NCBI GenBank assembly: GCA_035340715.1
Contig: DAOQTX010000031.1
Location: 1-30,868, forward strand
Origin: DAOQTX01 sp035340715
GTDB taxonomy: Bacteria; Bacteroidota; Bacteroidia; AKYH767-A; OLB10
Direction of reading: 5' to 3'
Length of the DNA: 30,868 nucleotides
In this document: positions 15,361 to 22,841 of the stretch, in pieces
Numbering within the stretch: the stretch's first letter is position 1
How the letters are laid out: each line of letters begins with the position of its first letter
The notes under the pieces: model-generated
Told to the model about the DNA's origin: nothing
The model's database searches: none
Seen by the model: only the letters and a program-made list of their open reading frames with translations
Made by a program: the position numbers and the translations under genes

Positions 15361-16374
15361 ATGAAGTTCAAAATAAAAGACATAGCTCAAATTTTAAGTG
15401 GAGTGGTCGAAGGAGATGGAGAAGAGGAAGTAAAATCTCTGGAGAAAATTGAAGAGGCCGGAAAAGGATCAATCAGTTTTTTGGCAAATCCAAAGTACAC
15501 GCCTTATATATATACTACCGGTGCTAGTGCAGTCATTGTAAACAAATCATTTGTAGCCGAAGAAAAAGTAAACTGCACATTAATTAGAGTGGATGATGCT
15601 TATAAAGCATTTACCATTTTATTAAGTTATTACGATAAAATAAGGAAAGACAAGAAAGGGAAAGAGCCTCAAGTGTTTATACATGAAACGGCAATCGTGG
15701 ATGATTCTTGTTATATAGGATCGTTCAGTTATATAGGTGCCAATTCAAAAATTGGTAAAGGATCTAAAATATATCCCAATTGTTACATAGGAGAAAATGT
15801 AGTGATTGGTGAGAACACTACTTTGTATTCCGGTGTACAGATCTATTCGGATTGCATTATAGGAAGTGATTGCACATTTCATTCCTCAGTTATTATTGGA
15901 GCCGATGGATTTGGCTTCGCTCCCAATTCAACCGAATATCAAAAAGTTCCTCAAATAGGGAATGTTGTTATTGAAGATAAAGTAGAAATAGGTGCGGGTT
16001 CAACCATAGATAGAGCTACGCTAGGTTCTACTATCATCCGCAGAGGAGTTAAGTTGGATAACCTCATTCAAATTGCACATAATGTTGAAATAGGAGAAAA
16101 TACCGTTATTGCCGCTCAAACCGGTGTGGCAGGATCAACAAAAATTGGAAAGAATTGTTTGATTGGAGGTCAGGTAGGAATTGTAGGTCATATACAAATA
16201 GCCGATGAAGTGAAAATTGCAGCTCAATCCGGAATTGGTAGTTCTATTGTCAATAAGGGTGAAATAGTACAAGGCTCTCCTGCATTTGGCATAGGCGATT
16301 ATAAAAAGTCATACGTTTTGTTTCGTAAATTGCCGCAGTTAGATAAAAGAATTTCAGATTTAGAGAAAAAGTGA
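15361..16374 (+). CDS. lpxD: UDP-3-O-acylglucosamine N-acyltransferase LpxD
   Basis: It adds the second acyl chain (N-linked) to UDP-3-O-acyl-glucosamine in lipid A synthesis, in the cytoplasm. The N-terminal ~100 residues form the uridine-binding domain (ISFLANPKY is its signature). From ~105 a left-handed beta helix of hexapeptide repeats runs to ~300 (IGSFSYIGANSKIGKGSKI and many more), with the catalytic His240 in IQIAHNVEIG. A C-terminal helix with FRKLPQLDKRISDLEKK closes the trimer. Length (337) is normal. It has its own promoter signal and a Shine-Dalgarno-like site; its TGA stop overlaps the GTG of the possible longer lpxC-fabZ start (GTGA), so translation of the next gene is coupled. 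Confidence 0.97.
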   Translation: MKFKIKDIAQILSGVVEGDGEEEVKSLEKIEEAGKGSISFLANPKYTPYIYTTGASAVIVNKSFVAEEKVNCTLIRVDDAYKAFTILLSYYDKIRKDKKGKEPQVFIHETAIVDDSCYIGSFSYIGANSKIGKGSKIYPNCYIGENVVIGENTTLYSGVQIYSDCIIGSDCTFHSSVIIGADGFGFAPNSTEYQKVPQIGNVVIEDKVEIGAGSTIDRATLGSTIIRRGVKLDNLIQIAHNVEIGENTVIAAQTGVAGSTKIGKNCLIGGQVGIVGHIQIADEVKIAAQSGIGSSIVNKGEIVQGSPAFGIGDYKKSYVLFRKLPQLDKRISDLEKK

Positions 16375-16379
16375 TTGAG

Positions 16380-17774
16380 ATGTCATCTAAACAAAAAACA
16401 ATAAAGAAAGAAGTATCCGTAAAAGGAGTAGGACTTCATACCGGTGTTGAGAGTACACTTACTTTTAAGCCTGCACCTGAGAATCATGGATTCAAGTTCA
16501 TGCGCATTGATTTGGAAAACCAACCGGTTGTTGAAGCTTTGCTCGAATATGTATCGGACACGTCACGAGGAACTACTCTTTCAAAAAATGGAGTTCGTGT
16601 GAGTACTACCGAACATGCGCTTGCTGCACTAGTGGGTTTAGAAATCGATAATGTGCTGATGGAGATAGATGGACCTGAAATACCAATCATGGATGGAAGT
16701 TCACAACCGTTTATGGATGCCATTCAAAAAGTAGGAATTGTTGAGCAAAAAGAAGACAAGCATTTTTTCGTCCTAAATGAGAACTTAACATTTGAAGATA
16801 AGGACAAGCAAGTTGAAATGCTGGCGGTACCAAGCGATGAATATCGAGTTACAGTGATGGTGGATTATAACTCAGAGGTGTTGGGGACACAGCATGCACA
16901 AATGCACCAAATAGCCGAGTTTCAAAACGATATTGCACAATGTCGTACCTTTTGTTTTTTACATGAGTTGGAACAATTAGTGGAACACAACTTGATAAAA
17001 GGTGGCGATCTGAATAATGCTATCGTAGTGGTGGACAAACCGGTAAGTCAGCAAAAGTTAGATGAATTGGCCATGTTGTTTGATAAACCAAAAGTAGAAG
17101 TTAAGGAAAAAGGAATTTTAAACAATGTAAAGTTGCATTTTCAAAATGAACCGGCCAGACATAAACTGTTGGACATAATAGGAGATTTTGCTTTGATTGG
17201 AGTTCCAATCAAAGCACATATTTTAGCTGCACGTCCGGGACATAAAACAAATGTTGATTTTGCCAGAAAGATTAAAGAGCTGATTGTATCAAAACAAAAA
17301 CCAGAACAGCAAAAACAATATGATCCGGCTGCACCTGCCATTTTTGATATTTCAAAGATTGAATCTTTCTTACCGCATCGTTATCCGTTTTTATTTATTG
17401 ATAAGATCATAGAGTTGAGCGATACGCATGTGGTTGGTGTGAAAAATGTTACACTAAACGAATGGTATTTTCAAGGACATTTTCCAAACAACCCGGTAAT
17501 GCCAGGGGTATTGCAAATTGAGGCAATGGCACAAACCGGAGGAATTTTAGCTTTGAGTACCGTTAAAGATCCTGAGAACTACTGGACTTATTTCTTGAAA
17601 ATTGAGAATGCACGATTTAAACAAAAAGTTGCTCCAGGTGATGTGCTTATTTTTGAATTGAAATTATTGTCTCCCATTCGCAGAGGATTATGTCACATGA
17701 GTGGTAGAGCCATAGTGGATAATAAGGTAGTTATGGAAGCCGAAATGCTAGCCCAAATAGTTAAGAAAGGATGA
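16380..17774 (+). CDS. lpxC/fabZ: Fused LpxC deacetylase / FabZ 3-hydroxyacyl-ACP dehydratase
   Basis: This bifunctional cytoplasmic enzyme (464 residues) combines the committed step of lipid A synthesis with a fatty acid elongation step. The N-terminal ~300 residues are LpxC: SVKGVGLHTG, and zinc ligands His79 (TEHALAAL), His261 and Asp265 (HKLLD), with catalytic His288 (RPGHKTN). A short linker rich in K and Q (SKQKPEQQKQYDP) leads to FabZ from ~325: LPHRYPFLFIDK with His333 and GHFPNNPVMPGVLQIEAMAQ with the catalytic Glu. The fusion is characteristic of Bacteroidota. I use ATG 16380; a GTG at 16371 overlapping the lpxD stop adds three residues. Its end overlaps lpxA by ATGA. Confidence 0.97.
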   Translation: MSSKQKTIKKEVSVKGVGLHTGVESTLTFKPAPENHGFKFMRIDLENQPVVEALLEYVSDTSRGTTLSKNGVRVSTTEHALAALVGLEIDNVLMEIDGPEIPIMDGSSQPFMDAIQKVGIVEQKEDKHFFVLNENLTFEDKDKQVEMLAVPSDEYRVTVMVDYNSEVLGTQHAQMHQIAEFQNDIAQCRTFCFLHELEQLVEHNLIKGGDLNNAIVVVDKPVSQQKLDELAMLFDKPKVEVKEKGILNNVKLHFQNEPARHKLLDIIGDFALIGVPIKAHILAARPGHKTNVDFARKIKELIVSKQKPEQQKQYDPAAPAIFDISKIESFLPHRYPFLFIDKIIELSDTHVVGVKNVTLNEWYFQGHFPNNPVMPGVLQIEAMAQTGGILALSTVKDPENYWTYFLKIENARFKQKVAPGDVLIFELKLLSPIRRGLCHMSGRAIVDNKVVMEAEMLAQIVKKG

Positions 17775-18574
17775 TTTCAGAAATGGCATACATACATCAG
17801 GATGCAAAGTTAGGTGCCAAAGTTAAAGTTGAACCTTTTGCGAGCATACATAACGATGTAATTATTGGCGATGGATGTCATATTATGTCTGGGGCAGTTA
17901 TTTTTCAAGGAGCACGAATCGGAAAAAATGTAACCGTATACCCGGGTGCAGTTATATCTGCTGTACCTCAGGATTTGAAATATGAAGGAGAAGAGACGAT
18001 CACCGAAATAGGGGATGATACCACCATTAGAGAATATGTTACCATCAATAAGGGAACAAAAGCATTAGGTAAAACAGCAGTTGGAAATGGCACTTTGTTA
18101 ATGGCTTATGTTCATGTAGCACACGATTGTGTTGTTGGCAGTCATTGTATATTGGCAAATGGTGTAACCCTTGCAGGGCATATTACCATTGATGATCATG
18201 CCATTATAGGTGGACTTACAGCAGTGCATCAATTTGTACACATAGGGTCACATGTGATGATTTCCGGAGCTTCAAAAGTTCTTAAAGATGTACCTCCATT
18301 TGTTAAAGCAGCGAGAGATCCTTTGAGCTATGCTGGAATTAATTCCATAGGGTTGAAGAGAAGAGGATTTACTACAGACCAAATAAATACCATTCAAGAT
18401 GTATATCGACTGCTTTATGTCAAAGGAGGGAATGTTCAGAAATCAATTATAAATATAGAACAGGAGGTGAACCCAAGTTCTGAGAGAGATGTAATTCTTG
18501 AATTTGTAAAAAAATCATCTCGAGGTATCATGAAAGGGTTTTCTTCAATGGATATGGATGATCTAGTTTCGTAG
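17771..18574 (+). CDS. lpxA: UDP-N-acetylglucosamine acyltransferase LpxA
   Basis: It transfers the first acyl chain from ACP to UDP-GlcNAc, the entry step of lipid A synthesis. Hexapeptide repeats build a left-handed beta helix (AYIHQDAKLGAKVKVEPFA onwards); the catalytic His is His118 in VHVAHDCVVG. A C-terminal helical region begins near GLKRRGFTTDQINTIQ, as in all LpxA. Length (267) is normal. ATG 17771 overlaps the stop of lpxC-fabZ (ATGA); an internal ATG at codon 5 gives MAYIHQDAK and also fits. The TAG stop shares its last base with the GTG start of the ABC ATPase, so lpxD, lpxC-fabZ, lpxA and the ATPase form one coupled operon. Confidence 0.97.
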   Translation: MISEMAYIHQDAKLGAKVKVEPFASIHNDVIIGDGCHIMSGAVIFQGARIGKNVTVYPGAVISAVPQDLKYEGEETITEIGDDTTIREYVTINKGTKALGKTAVGNGTLLMAYVHVAHDCVVGSHCILANGVTLAGHITIDDHAIIGGLTAVHQFVHIGSHVMISGASKVLKDVPPFVKAARDPLSYAGINSIGLKRRGFTTDQINTIQDVYRLLYVKGGNVQKSIINIEQEVNPSSERDVILEFVKKSSRGIMKGFSSMDMDDLVS

Positions 18575-19188
18575 TGATTGGACTGGAACTACATAATCTA
18601 ACCAAGAAATTTAACCGGAATATATTATTCAAAAATCTTTCTTGCCAATTTGAATATAATTCAACTACCGCCATCTGTGGTAACAATGGAAGTGGGAAAT
18701 CTACTTTGTTGCAAATAATAGCAGGTTATAAGAAGCAAACGGAAGGCCAAATCTACTATCGATTTTCCGATAACAATACTGAACCTTATAGTCATGTTAC
18801 ATTGGCTGCCCCTTATCTTGATTTGTATGATGAATTCACAATGCGAGAAATGGTCGAATTCTATTTTAAATTTAAAAAACCGTTGATCTTCGATCGCGAA
18901 GAGATTATGCAAATTGGAAAGTTTCAATCTACTCAGTACGATCGTTTGATAAAACATTTTTCCAGTGGCATGAAACAGCGATTGAAATTATTATTGGCTT
19001 TCAGTTCAGATACTCCTTTACTTTTGTTGGATGAGCCGGTCTCAAACTTAGATGAAACATCTATTCTTTGGTTCGATCAAATGATAAAAGACTATACTAC
19101 AAATAGAATGGTGATTATTTGTACAAACAATCACCCCGCAGAATTATCTATTTCAAATTCTCAATTAAATCTTTCCGATTTTAAATAA
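18574..19188 (+). CDS. ABC transporter ATP-binding protein without a neighbouring permease
   Basis: This is a 204-residue ABC ATPase. It has the P-loop CGNNGSGKST (~35-44), the signature as SSGMKQR (~130-136) in place of LSGGQ, Walker B LLLLLDEP (~148-155) and an H-loop His in TNNHPAEL. The Q-loop Gln seems replaced: after YSHVTL the sequence reads AAPYLDLYDEF. GTG 18574 overlaps the lpxA stop by one base; no ATG is near. No membrane subunit is encoded beside it. The position in the lpx operon suggests a role in moving an envelope component such as a lipid A precursor, but nothing in the sequence shows the substrate. It resembles the small single-gene ATPases of the CcmA type. Confidence 0.9.
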   Translation: MIGLELHNLTKKFNRNILFKNLSCQFEYNSTTAICGNNGSGKSTLLQIIAGYKKQTEGQIYYRFSDNNTEPYSHVTLAAPYLDLYDEFTMREMVEFYFKFKKPLIFDREEIMQIGKFQSTQYDRLIKHFSSGMKQRLKLLLAFSSDTPLLLLDEPVSNLDETSILWFDQMIKDYTTNRMVIICTNNHPAELSISNSQLNLSDFK

Positions 19189-19360
19189 TTCTTACAAGTA
19201 GCTGCTTACTGAAATACTGGGGAAAGAGTTTTTTTTATTTAATAGTAGATTCTTCCCTTTGTTTCGTTTGGTTAATTCCTAATTACCTTACAAAGTAATT
19301 GCAAGGGAGAAATCAAATTATTTTGCTTTATAGTTAAGAGATATTTGTATTCAATCAATA

Positions 19361-19537
19361 ATGAATACAATGAAAAATGATCCGGTTATAACCTACAATC
19401 ATATGGATGAAGATGAAACGGTAAGCGCAAATCTTCGGGCACAGCAAGATCATGCTACGCAAACAGTGCATTGGTCAATTGACGCAGCGGTGCTAACAGT
19501 GCTAATGACCGTTATGCTCTATTTGTTTTTCAGTTAA
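19361..19537 (+). CDS. 58-residue single-span membrane protein, unknown function
   Basis: A small frame from ATG 19361 to TAA encodes an acidic, polar N-terminal half (HMDEDETVSANLRAQQDHA) and one C-terminal hydrophobic helix (AAVLTVLMTVMLYLFF), ending two residues later. This is a plausible tail-anchored or single-span inner-membrane protein. An alternative ATG lies at codon 4. It stands alone, 172 bases after the ABC gene, and is followed within 16 bases by the A-tract of a strong bidirectional terminator, so it looks like a real transcription unit. TTTTG at 19321-19325 could be part of its promoter but no proper -7 box is clear. I do not recognise the family. Confidence 0.6.
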   Translation: MNTMKNDPVITYNHMDEDETVSANLRAQQDHATQTVHWSIDAAVLTVLMTVMLYLFFS

Positions 19538-19553
19538 ATTCGAAAAATAATGG

Positions 19554-19590
19554 AAAAAAAAAAGAGGCTACACAAGCAGCCTCTTTTTTT
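19554..19590. terminator. Bidirectional terminator between convergent genes
   Basis: AGAGGCT (19563-19569) and AGCCTCT (19578-19584) form a perfect 7-bp GC-rich stem with an 8-nt loop, flanked by an A tract on the left and a T tract on the right. It can terminate the small membrane protein gene on the plus strand and the coiled-coil gene on the minus strand. Confidence 0.85.
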
Positions 19591-19966
19591 ATGTGGATTG
19601 AAAAAATTCAAATTCCTTTTTTAAATCTCCAAATATTTTTTCAAAATCGGTTAATCGTACCTTTTGGTCTTCGTGCTGCTGATTGATTTTTATTTCTGGA
19701 TCAGCAGATACTTCATTCTGAAGAGCTTCGATAGAGTTTTCATGTTGTTTAAAATCATGACGCATAATATCGAGATTTTCATTTTGTAAAATAAACTGAT
19801 TTTGAAAATGCTCAATCTTTCTGAGCTTGTCACTATCAGGATTTAGTTTAACAATCTTTCCTAAAATGTTGTTGAACTGTTCTAACTCATCGCGATAAGA
19901 GAGAATCTTTTGTTGCCACATTTCATGCTCTGTAAGCATTTCTCCTAGTTGATTTTTGTTACTCAT
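19589..19966 (-). CDS. Conserved coiled-coil protein, cytoplasmic, unknown function
   Basis: This 125-residue protein has no signal peptide or membrane segment. It is almost entirely helical and charged, with heptad-like stretches: HEMWQQKILSYRDELEQFNN, IEHFQNQFILQNENLDIMRH and KQHENSIEALQNE, and a C-terminal helix FGDLKKEFEFFQ. The pattern HFQNQFIxQxExIDxxRHD is one I have seen in small hypothetical proteins across Bacteroidota, so it is a conserved family without a named role. Its stop lies within the shared terminator. ATG 19966 is the only good start. No neighbour gives a functional hint; a scaffold or adaptor is conceivable. Confidence 0.75.
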   Translation of the reverse strand: MSNKNQLGEMLTEHEMWQQKILSYRDELEQFNNILGKIVKLNPDSDKLRKIEHFQNQFILQNENLDIMRHDFKQHENSIEALQNEVSADPEIKINQQHEDQKVRLTDFEKIFGDLKKEFEFFQST

Positions 19967-20033
19967 AGACGTAGTAATTTTAGATTAATAATGTGATAAG
20001 AACACGGATCGTTCGAGAATAAAATTAAATATT

Positions 20034-21728
20034 TTATTCTGCTTTAACAAAGACATTTCTCATGATTTTGTCGGGCCAAGAAAGTTGAAGAAAATACACT
20101 CCATTTTCCAGATTGGATATAGTCAATTCGATTTCCAATTCGGATAATTCACTTTTTTTAACCGAATGGCTAATATCCTGACCCATCAGATTGAAAACTT
20201 CTATTTTATCAGCAGAGTACTTTGCAAATTTGACTAAAATCCTGTCTAAGGCAGGATTCGGGAACACAGTAAAATAGTCTTCTTCATATTCTTCCGTACT
20301 CAAAATAATAGCCGGTTGACTGGCCGCAAAACATCCTGATGAATCAAAAGTAGATACAGTGTAGCTACCCGCCTGTGTTGCGGTATAAACTTGAAACACT
20401 GCTCCAGCAATTGGACTGCTATTTAAATACCATTGATAACTCACTCCTGGAGAACTAATTAACGTATTGCCTCCCAAGATAGTAATGGTTGGAGCAGGTG
20501 GATTGGGTAAAACATGAATATAACTAATGATAGTAGAAGTATCTCCTCCAGTTCCATTTGATGCAATTAAAGTTACAGGATAAGTACCTTGTCCAATATA
20601 ACAAACGTTTGTTGGATTTTGTACAGTTGAAAACGATGGCGATGCTCCAGGAAAAGACCACTGCCACATAGTGGGAGTATTAATGGATAAATCAAAAAAA
20701 TCAATGCAATACTCTTCGCAAAATACAGTATCAGACGCTGTGAAAAATGCGGTAGGAATGTAGCATGGATTCACTTGAATCAATGATGGTAAAGTGATGC
20801 TATCAGATCCACCACTATTTGCAATGACTAAAGTAACATCATACATACCGGGAACATTGTAGCATATATTTCCAGGATTTTGGTTGCTCGAAACATTTGG
20901 TGTTCCACCAGGGAAATACCAATTGTAACTTAGAGAACTTCCAATGGAGGTGTCAGTAAACTGTATGCAAGTTGAATCGCAGAATGAAAGGGAAGATACC
21001 GTAAATCCTGCTATTGGAGGGGCAAGCGTATTGGTGCTTAATTCTATATTATCAATAGCGAAGGAAGGATCGCTGCCTATTCCATCGCTATTGTTCTTCC
21101 AAACAATTCCTAATTGAAGATTTGATATGTTCTCACAAACCGATGGCAATAACATATTAAACAATGTCCACTCTCCTTGAGGAGCGCAGTTCGTGCTTGT
21201 TTTTGGGGTATTGCTCAACACAACCCAACCGTTTCCTACATTGTATTCTATATATGCATCATCTGTATTGCCTTGACCATTTTCCAGATATTTAAAACTT
21301 AAAGTAATGTTGGTTTTGCCAATTGTACTTATGATAGGTGATGTAGCTCTTTTATGGGTAGTTGGATCTTCTCCCAGAAACGTTGGGCCTGCATTATAAC
21401 TTGCACCACAATCTCCTGTTGGACAAAATATACATAAGGTGCAGGGTACAGAGCCTACATGCAATGTTGCATCATTTCCACACCCGGTTCCACATGATCC
21501 AACGGCATTTCCATTTTCGGAGCAACTAACAAAAAAATTATTAGCATGACTGCCGTTTGTACCAGAATTGATGATTGTCCAATTTCCATTGGTGGAATTG
21601 TAACTTGTTAAAAGACAATTCTGTGTACAGCCATTGTTAAATGATTCTGACCAGAACACTATTTGACTATTTGCCGTATAATGAATTCCAATGCTCAGAA
21701 GGGATAGAATAATGATTAGATTCTTCAT
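20034..21728 (-). CDS. Secreted PKD-domain protein with T9SS type A sorting domain
   Basis: This 564-residue protein is exported by Sec and then by T9SS to the cell surface. Signal peptide: MKNLIIILSLLSIGI, cleaved near ANSQ. Residues ~25-235 form a MAM- or jelly-roll-like domain ending in FAIDNIELS, with nine Cys between 34 and 107. Two PKD domains follow (~240-320 and ~325-410), each with the W-x-F-P-G core (YNWYFPGGTPN; WQWSFPGASPS) and CIxFxD openings. Then an Ig-like segment (SYQWYLNSSPIAGA) and the type A CTD from ~485: FTVFPNPALDR, IEVFNLMGQDI and LENGVYFLQL. No catalytic residues were recognised; an adhesive or binding role is likely. It diverges from the type B CTD gene. Confidence 0.9.
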   Translation of the reverse strand: MKNLIIILSLLSIGIHYTANSQIVFWSESFNNGCTQNCLLTSYNSTNGNWTIINSGTNGSHANNFFVSCSENGNAVGSCGTGCGNDATLHVGSVPCTLCIFCPTGDCGASYNAGPTFLGEDPTTHKRATSPIISTIGKTNITLSFKYLENGQGNTDDAYIEYNVGNGWVVLSNTPKTSTNCAPQGEWTLFNMLLPSVCENISNLQLGIVWKNNSDGIGSDPSFAIDNIELSTNTLAPPIAGFTVSSLSFCDSTCIQFTDTSIGSSLSYNWYFPGGTPNVSSNQNPGNICYNVPGMYDVTLVIANSGGSDSITLPSLIQVNPCYIPTAFFTASDTVFCEEYCIDFFDLSINTPTMWQWSFPGASPSFSTVQNPTNVCYIGQGTYPVTLIASNGTGGDTSTIISYIHVLPNPPAPTITILGGNTLISSPGVSYQWYLNSSPIAGAVFQVYTATQAGSYTVSTFDSSGCFAASQPAIILSTEEYEEDYFTVFPNPALDRILVKFAKYSADKIEVFNLMGQDISHSVKKSELSELEIELTISNLENGVYFLQLSWPDKIMRNVFVKAE

Positions 21729-21752
21729 GGGCTTTAAGATTTTAAATATGAA

Positions 21753-21784
21753 TAAAGTTACAATTCAGTTTTATGGCTTGCAAG
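21753..21784 (-). promoter_or_regulatory. Promoter candidate for the PKD-domain cargo gene
   Basis: On the minus strand CTTG (21781-21784), a 20-nt spacer and TAACTTTA (21753-21760; TAnnTTTG with one mismatch) lie 24 bases before the ATG at 21728. Confidence 0.4.
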
Positions 21785-22011
21785 CATTTAATAAAATGTC
21801 CATGATTTGTTTAATTGATGGGAAGTAAATACATATTTAAAGGAGTAATTCTTACAAGTAGTAGAGTCATCAATTGGTGATCCATATGCACAATGAACTT
21901 GTTTTTAAATCAAATAGAAGAAATAATGAATCGTGGTGATGCAAATAGTTCGCATCTCTTACAATTGAGCAACAAGGGTAATATCGAATTCCTAAAGCAC
22001 CTCATGCAATG

Positions 22012-22019
22012 TAATTTTG
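22012..22019 (+). promoter_or_regulatory. -7 box ahead of the type B CTD protein
   Basis: TAATTTTG matches TAnnTTTG exactly and ends 23 bases before ATG 22043. It lies inside the longer possible frame from 21893, which supports the shorter start. No clear -33 element is seen. The rest of 21785-22011 holds nothing else I can support. Confidence 0.4.
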
Positions 22020-22042
22020 AATCGTCAAAACAAAATACAGTC

Positions 22043-22477
22043 ATGAAAATTCTGGCGATTTCCTTTTCAATTCTATTTTCAGTAATGTGCTTTGAAAGCA
22101 GTGCTCAAAGTCATCAATATTCTAGAAAGTACAGAGTAGTAGCTTATCAAAATAATAACAATCAGATCAGCAGTTTATCCAATGAAGTTGAGATTATACC
22201 AACTATAGGCATATATATTCCTTCGGCATTTACTCCTAATGGAGATGGAATTAACGATCAGTTTGGAATAGGGGGCGAAGCAGTTTCAGAATTCCACATG
22301 ATTATATTTAATCGTTGGGGCGAGAAAATTTTTGAATCCAATGAAGTAGATCGACAATGGGATGGAACATTTAAAGGCCAATTGGTGCAAGAAGGTGCAT
22401 ACGCTTATAATGTTACAGCCAAGGCAAATAATGGTGATGCGATAGTTAAGAAAGGTCATGTTACCGTTATTAAATAG
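22043..22477 (+). CDS. Minimal exported protein with T9SS type B (gliding-motility) C-terminal domain
   Basis: From ATG 22043 the protein is 144 residues: a signal peptide (MKILAISFSILFSVMCFESS, cleaved after AQ), about 30 residues that look like the last strands of a fibronectin-III domain (YSRKYRVVAYQNNNNQISS, then LSNEVEI), and a full type B CTD: IYIPSAFTPNGDGINDQFGI, MIIFNRWGEKIFES, QWDGTFKGQLVQEGAYAYNV and a final KKGHVTVIK. Such CTDs normally end proteins of 1000 or more residues; here almost no cargo lies between. The frame extends to ATG 21893, adding 50 residues ahead of the signal peptide; I reject that start because it would bury the export signal. It could be a small functional protein or the end of a larger adhesin joined to a new signal peptide. 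Confidence 0.8.
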   Translation: MKILAISFSILFSVMCFESSAQSHQYSRKYRVVAYQNNNNQISSLSNEVEIIPTIGIYIPSAFTPNGDGINDQFGIGGEAVSEFHMIIFNRWGEKIFESNEVDRQWDGTFKGQLVQEGAYAYNVTAKANNGDAIVKKGHVTVIK

Positions 22478-22559
22478 AATGAATAGTGCTGACTCTTTCC
22501 ATCATATTGGTTTTAAGAAAATATTTACCTCTACCGCGTAAACTATTCTAAGAAGAGGC

Positions 22560-22673
22560 TTAATCAAGCATCGTTTTCAAATCAAAAGCTGTAATTTCCT
22601 TTTCAGCATCCAAAGTGACTTCGTATTTTGGCGAAAGTGTCATATTATTTGGCGAACGGTTATAAAAGTTTGG
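22560..22673 (-). pseudogene. Fragment: C-terminal tail of a lost gene, possibly GH2 glycosidase
   Basis: On the minus strand 37 sense codons run to a TAA at 22560-22562 without any start, with a TAG immediately upstream. The peptide, NFYNRSPNNMTLSPKYEV followed by TLDAEKEITAFDLKTMLD, has the composition of a real protein rather than of noncoding DNA. The pattern resembles the tail of GH2 beta-mannosidase-like enzymes (xNFF/Y...P...VT...dlk...l.D), but the match is short and from memory. It sits in the 364-base gap between two cargo genes; the remainder of the gap holds the promoter and leader of the next gene. Confidence 0.35.
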
Positions 22674-22751
22674 CTAAAAGCATTTTTTATAAACAATTTT
22701 ACTTGTAAATCACTGTTTATCAGTAAGATGCGATTTGTTGAAAATCAAGCG

Positions 22752-22782
22752 TTTGATTTTTAGGCTTTTACGCTTACTTTCG
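22752..22782 (+). promoter_or_regulatory. Promoter of the first giant paralog
   Basis: TTTG (22752-22755), a 19-nt spacer and TACTTTCG (22775-22782) form a near-consensus Bacteroidota promoter. Transcription would begin about 22788, giving a leader of ~55 nt before ATG 22842. Confidence 0.6.
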
Positions 22783-22841
22783 GTGCCCAATAACATTTGA
22801 TAAGTGTTATTAGAGAAAACCAAACCAAACCAACTCGACAA

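Noticed and set aside
19189..19360. Gap between the ABC ATPase and the small membrane protein searched for an RNA gene
   Set aside because: No cloverleaf, riboswitch-like or terminator-bounded structure was recognised.
21893..22042. 50-residue N-terminal extension of the type B CTD protein
   Set aside because: It would place the signal peptide in the interior of the protein, and an exact -7 box lies within it.
22797..22841. TTG start for the first giant protein
   Set aside because: It adds 15 polar residues ahead of a good signal peptide that begins at ATG 22842.
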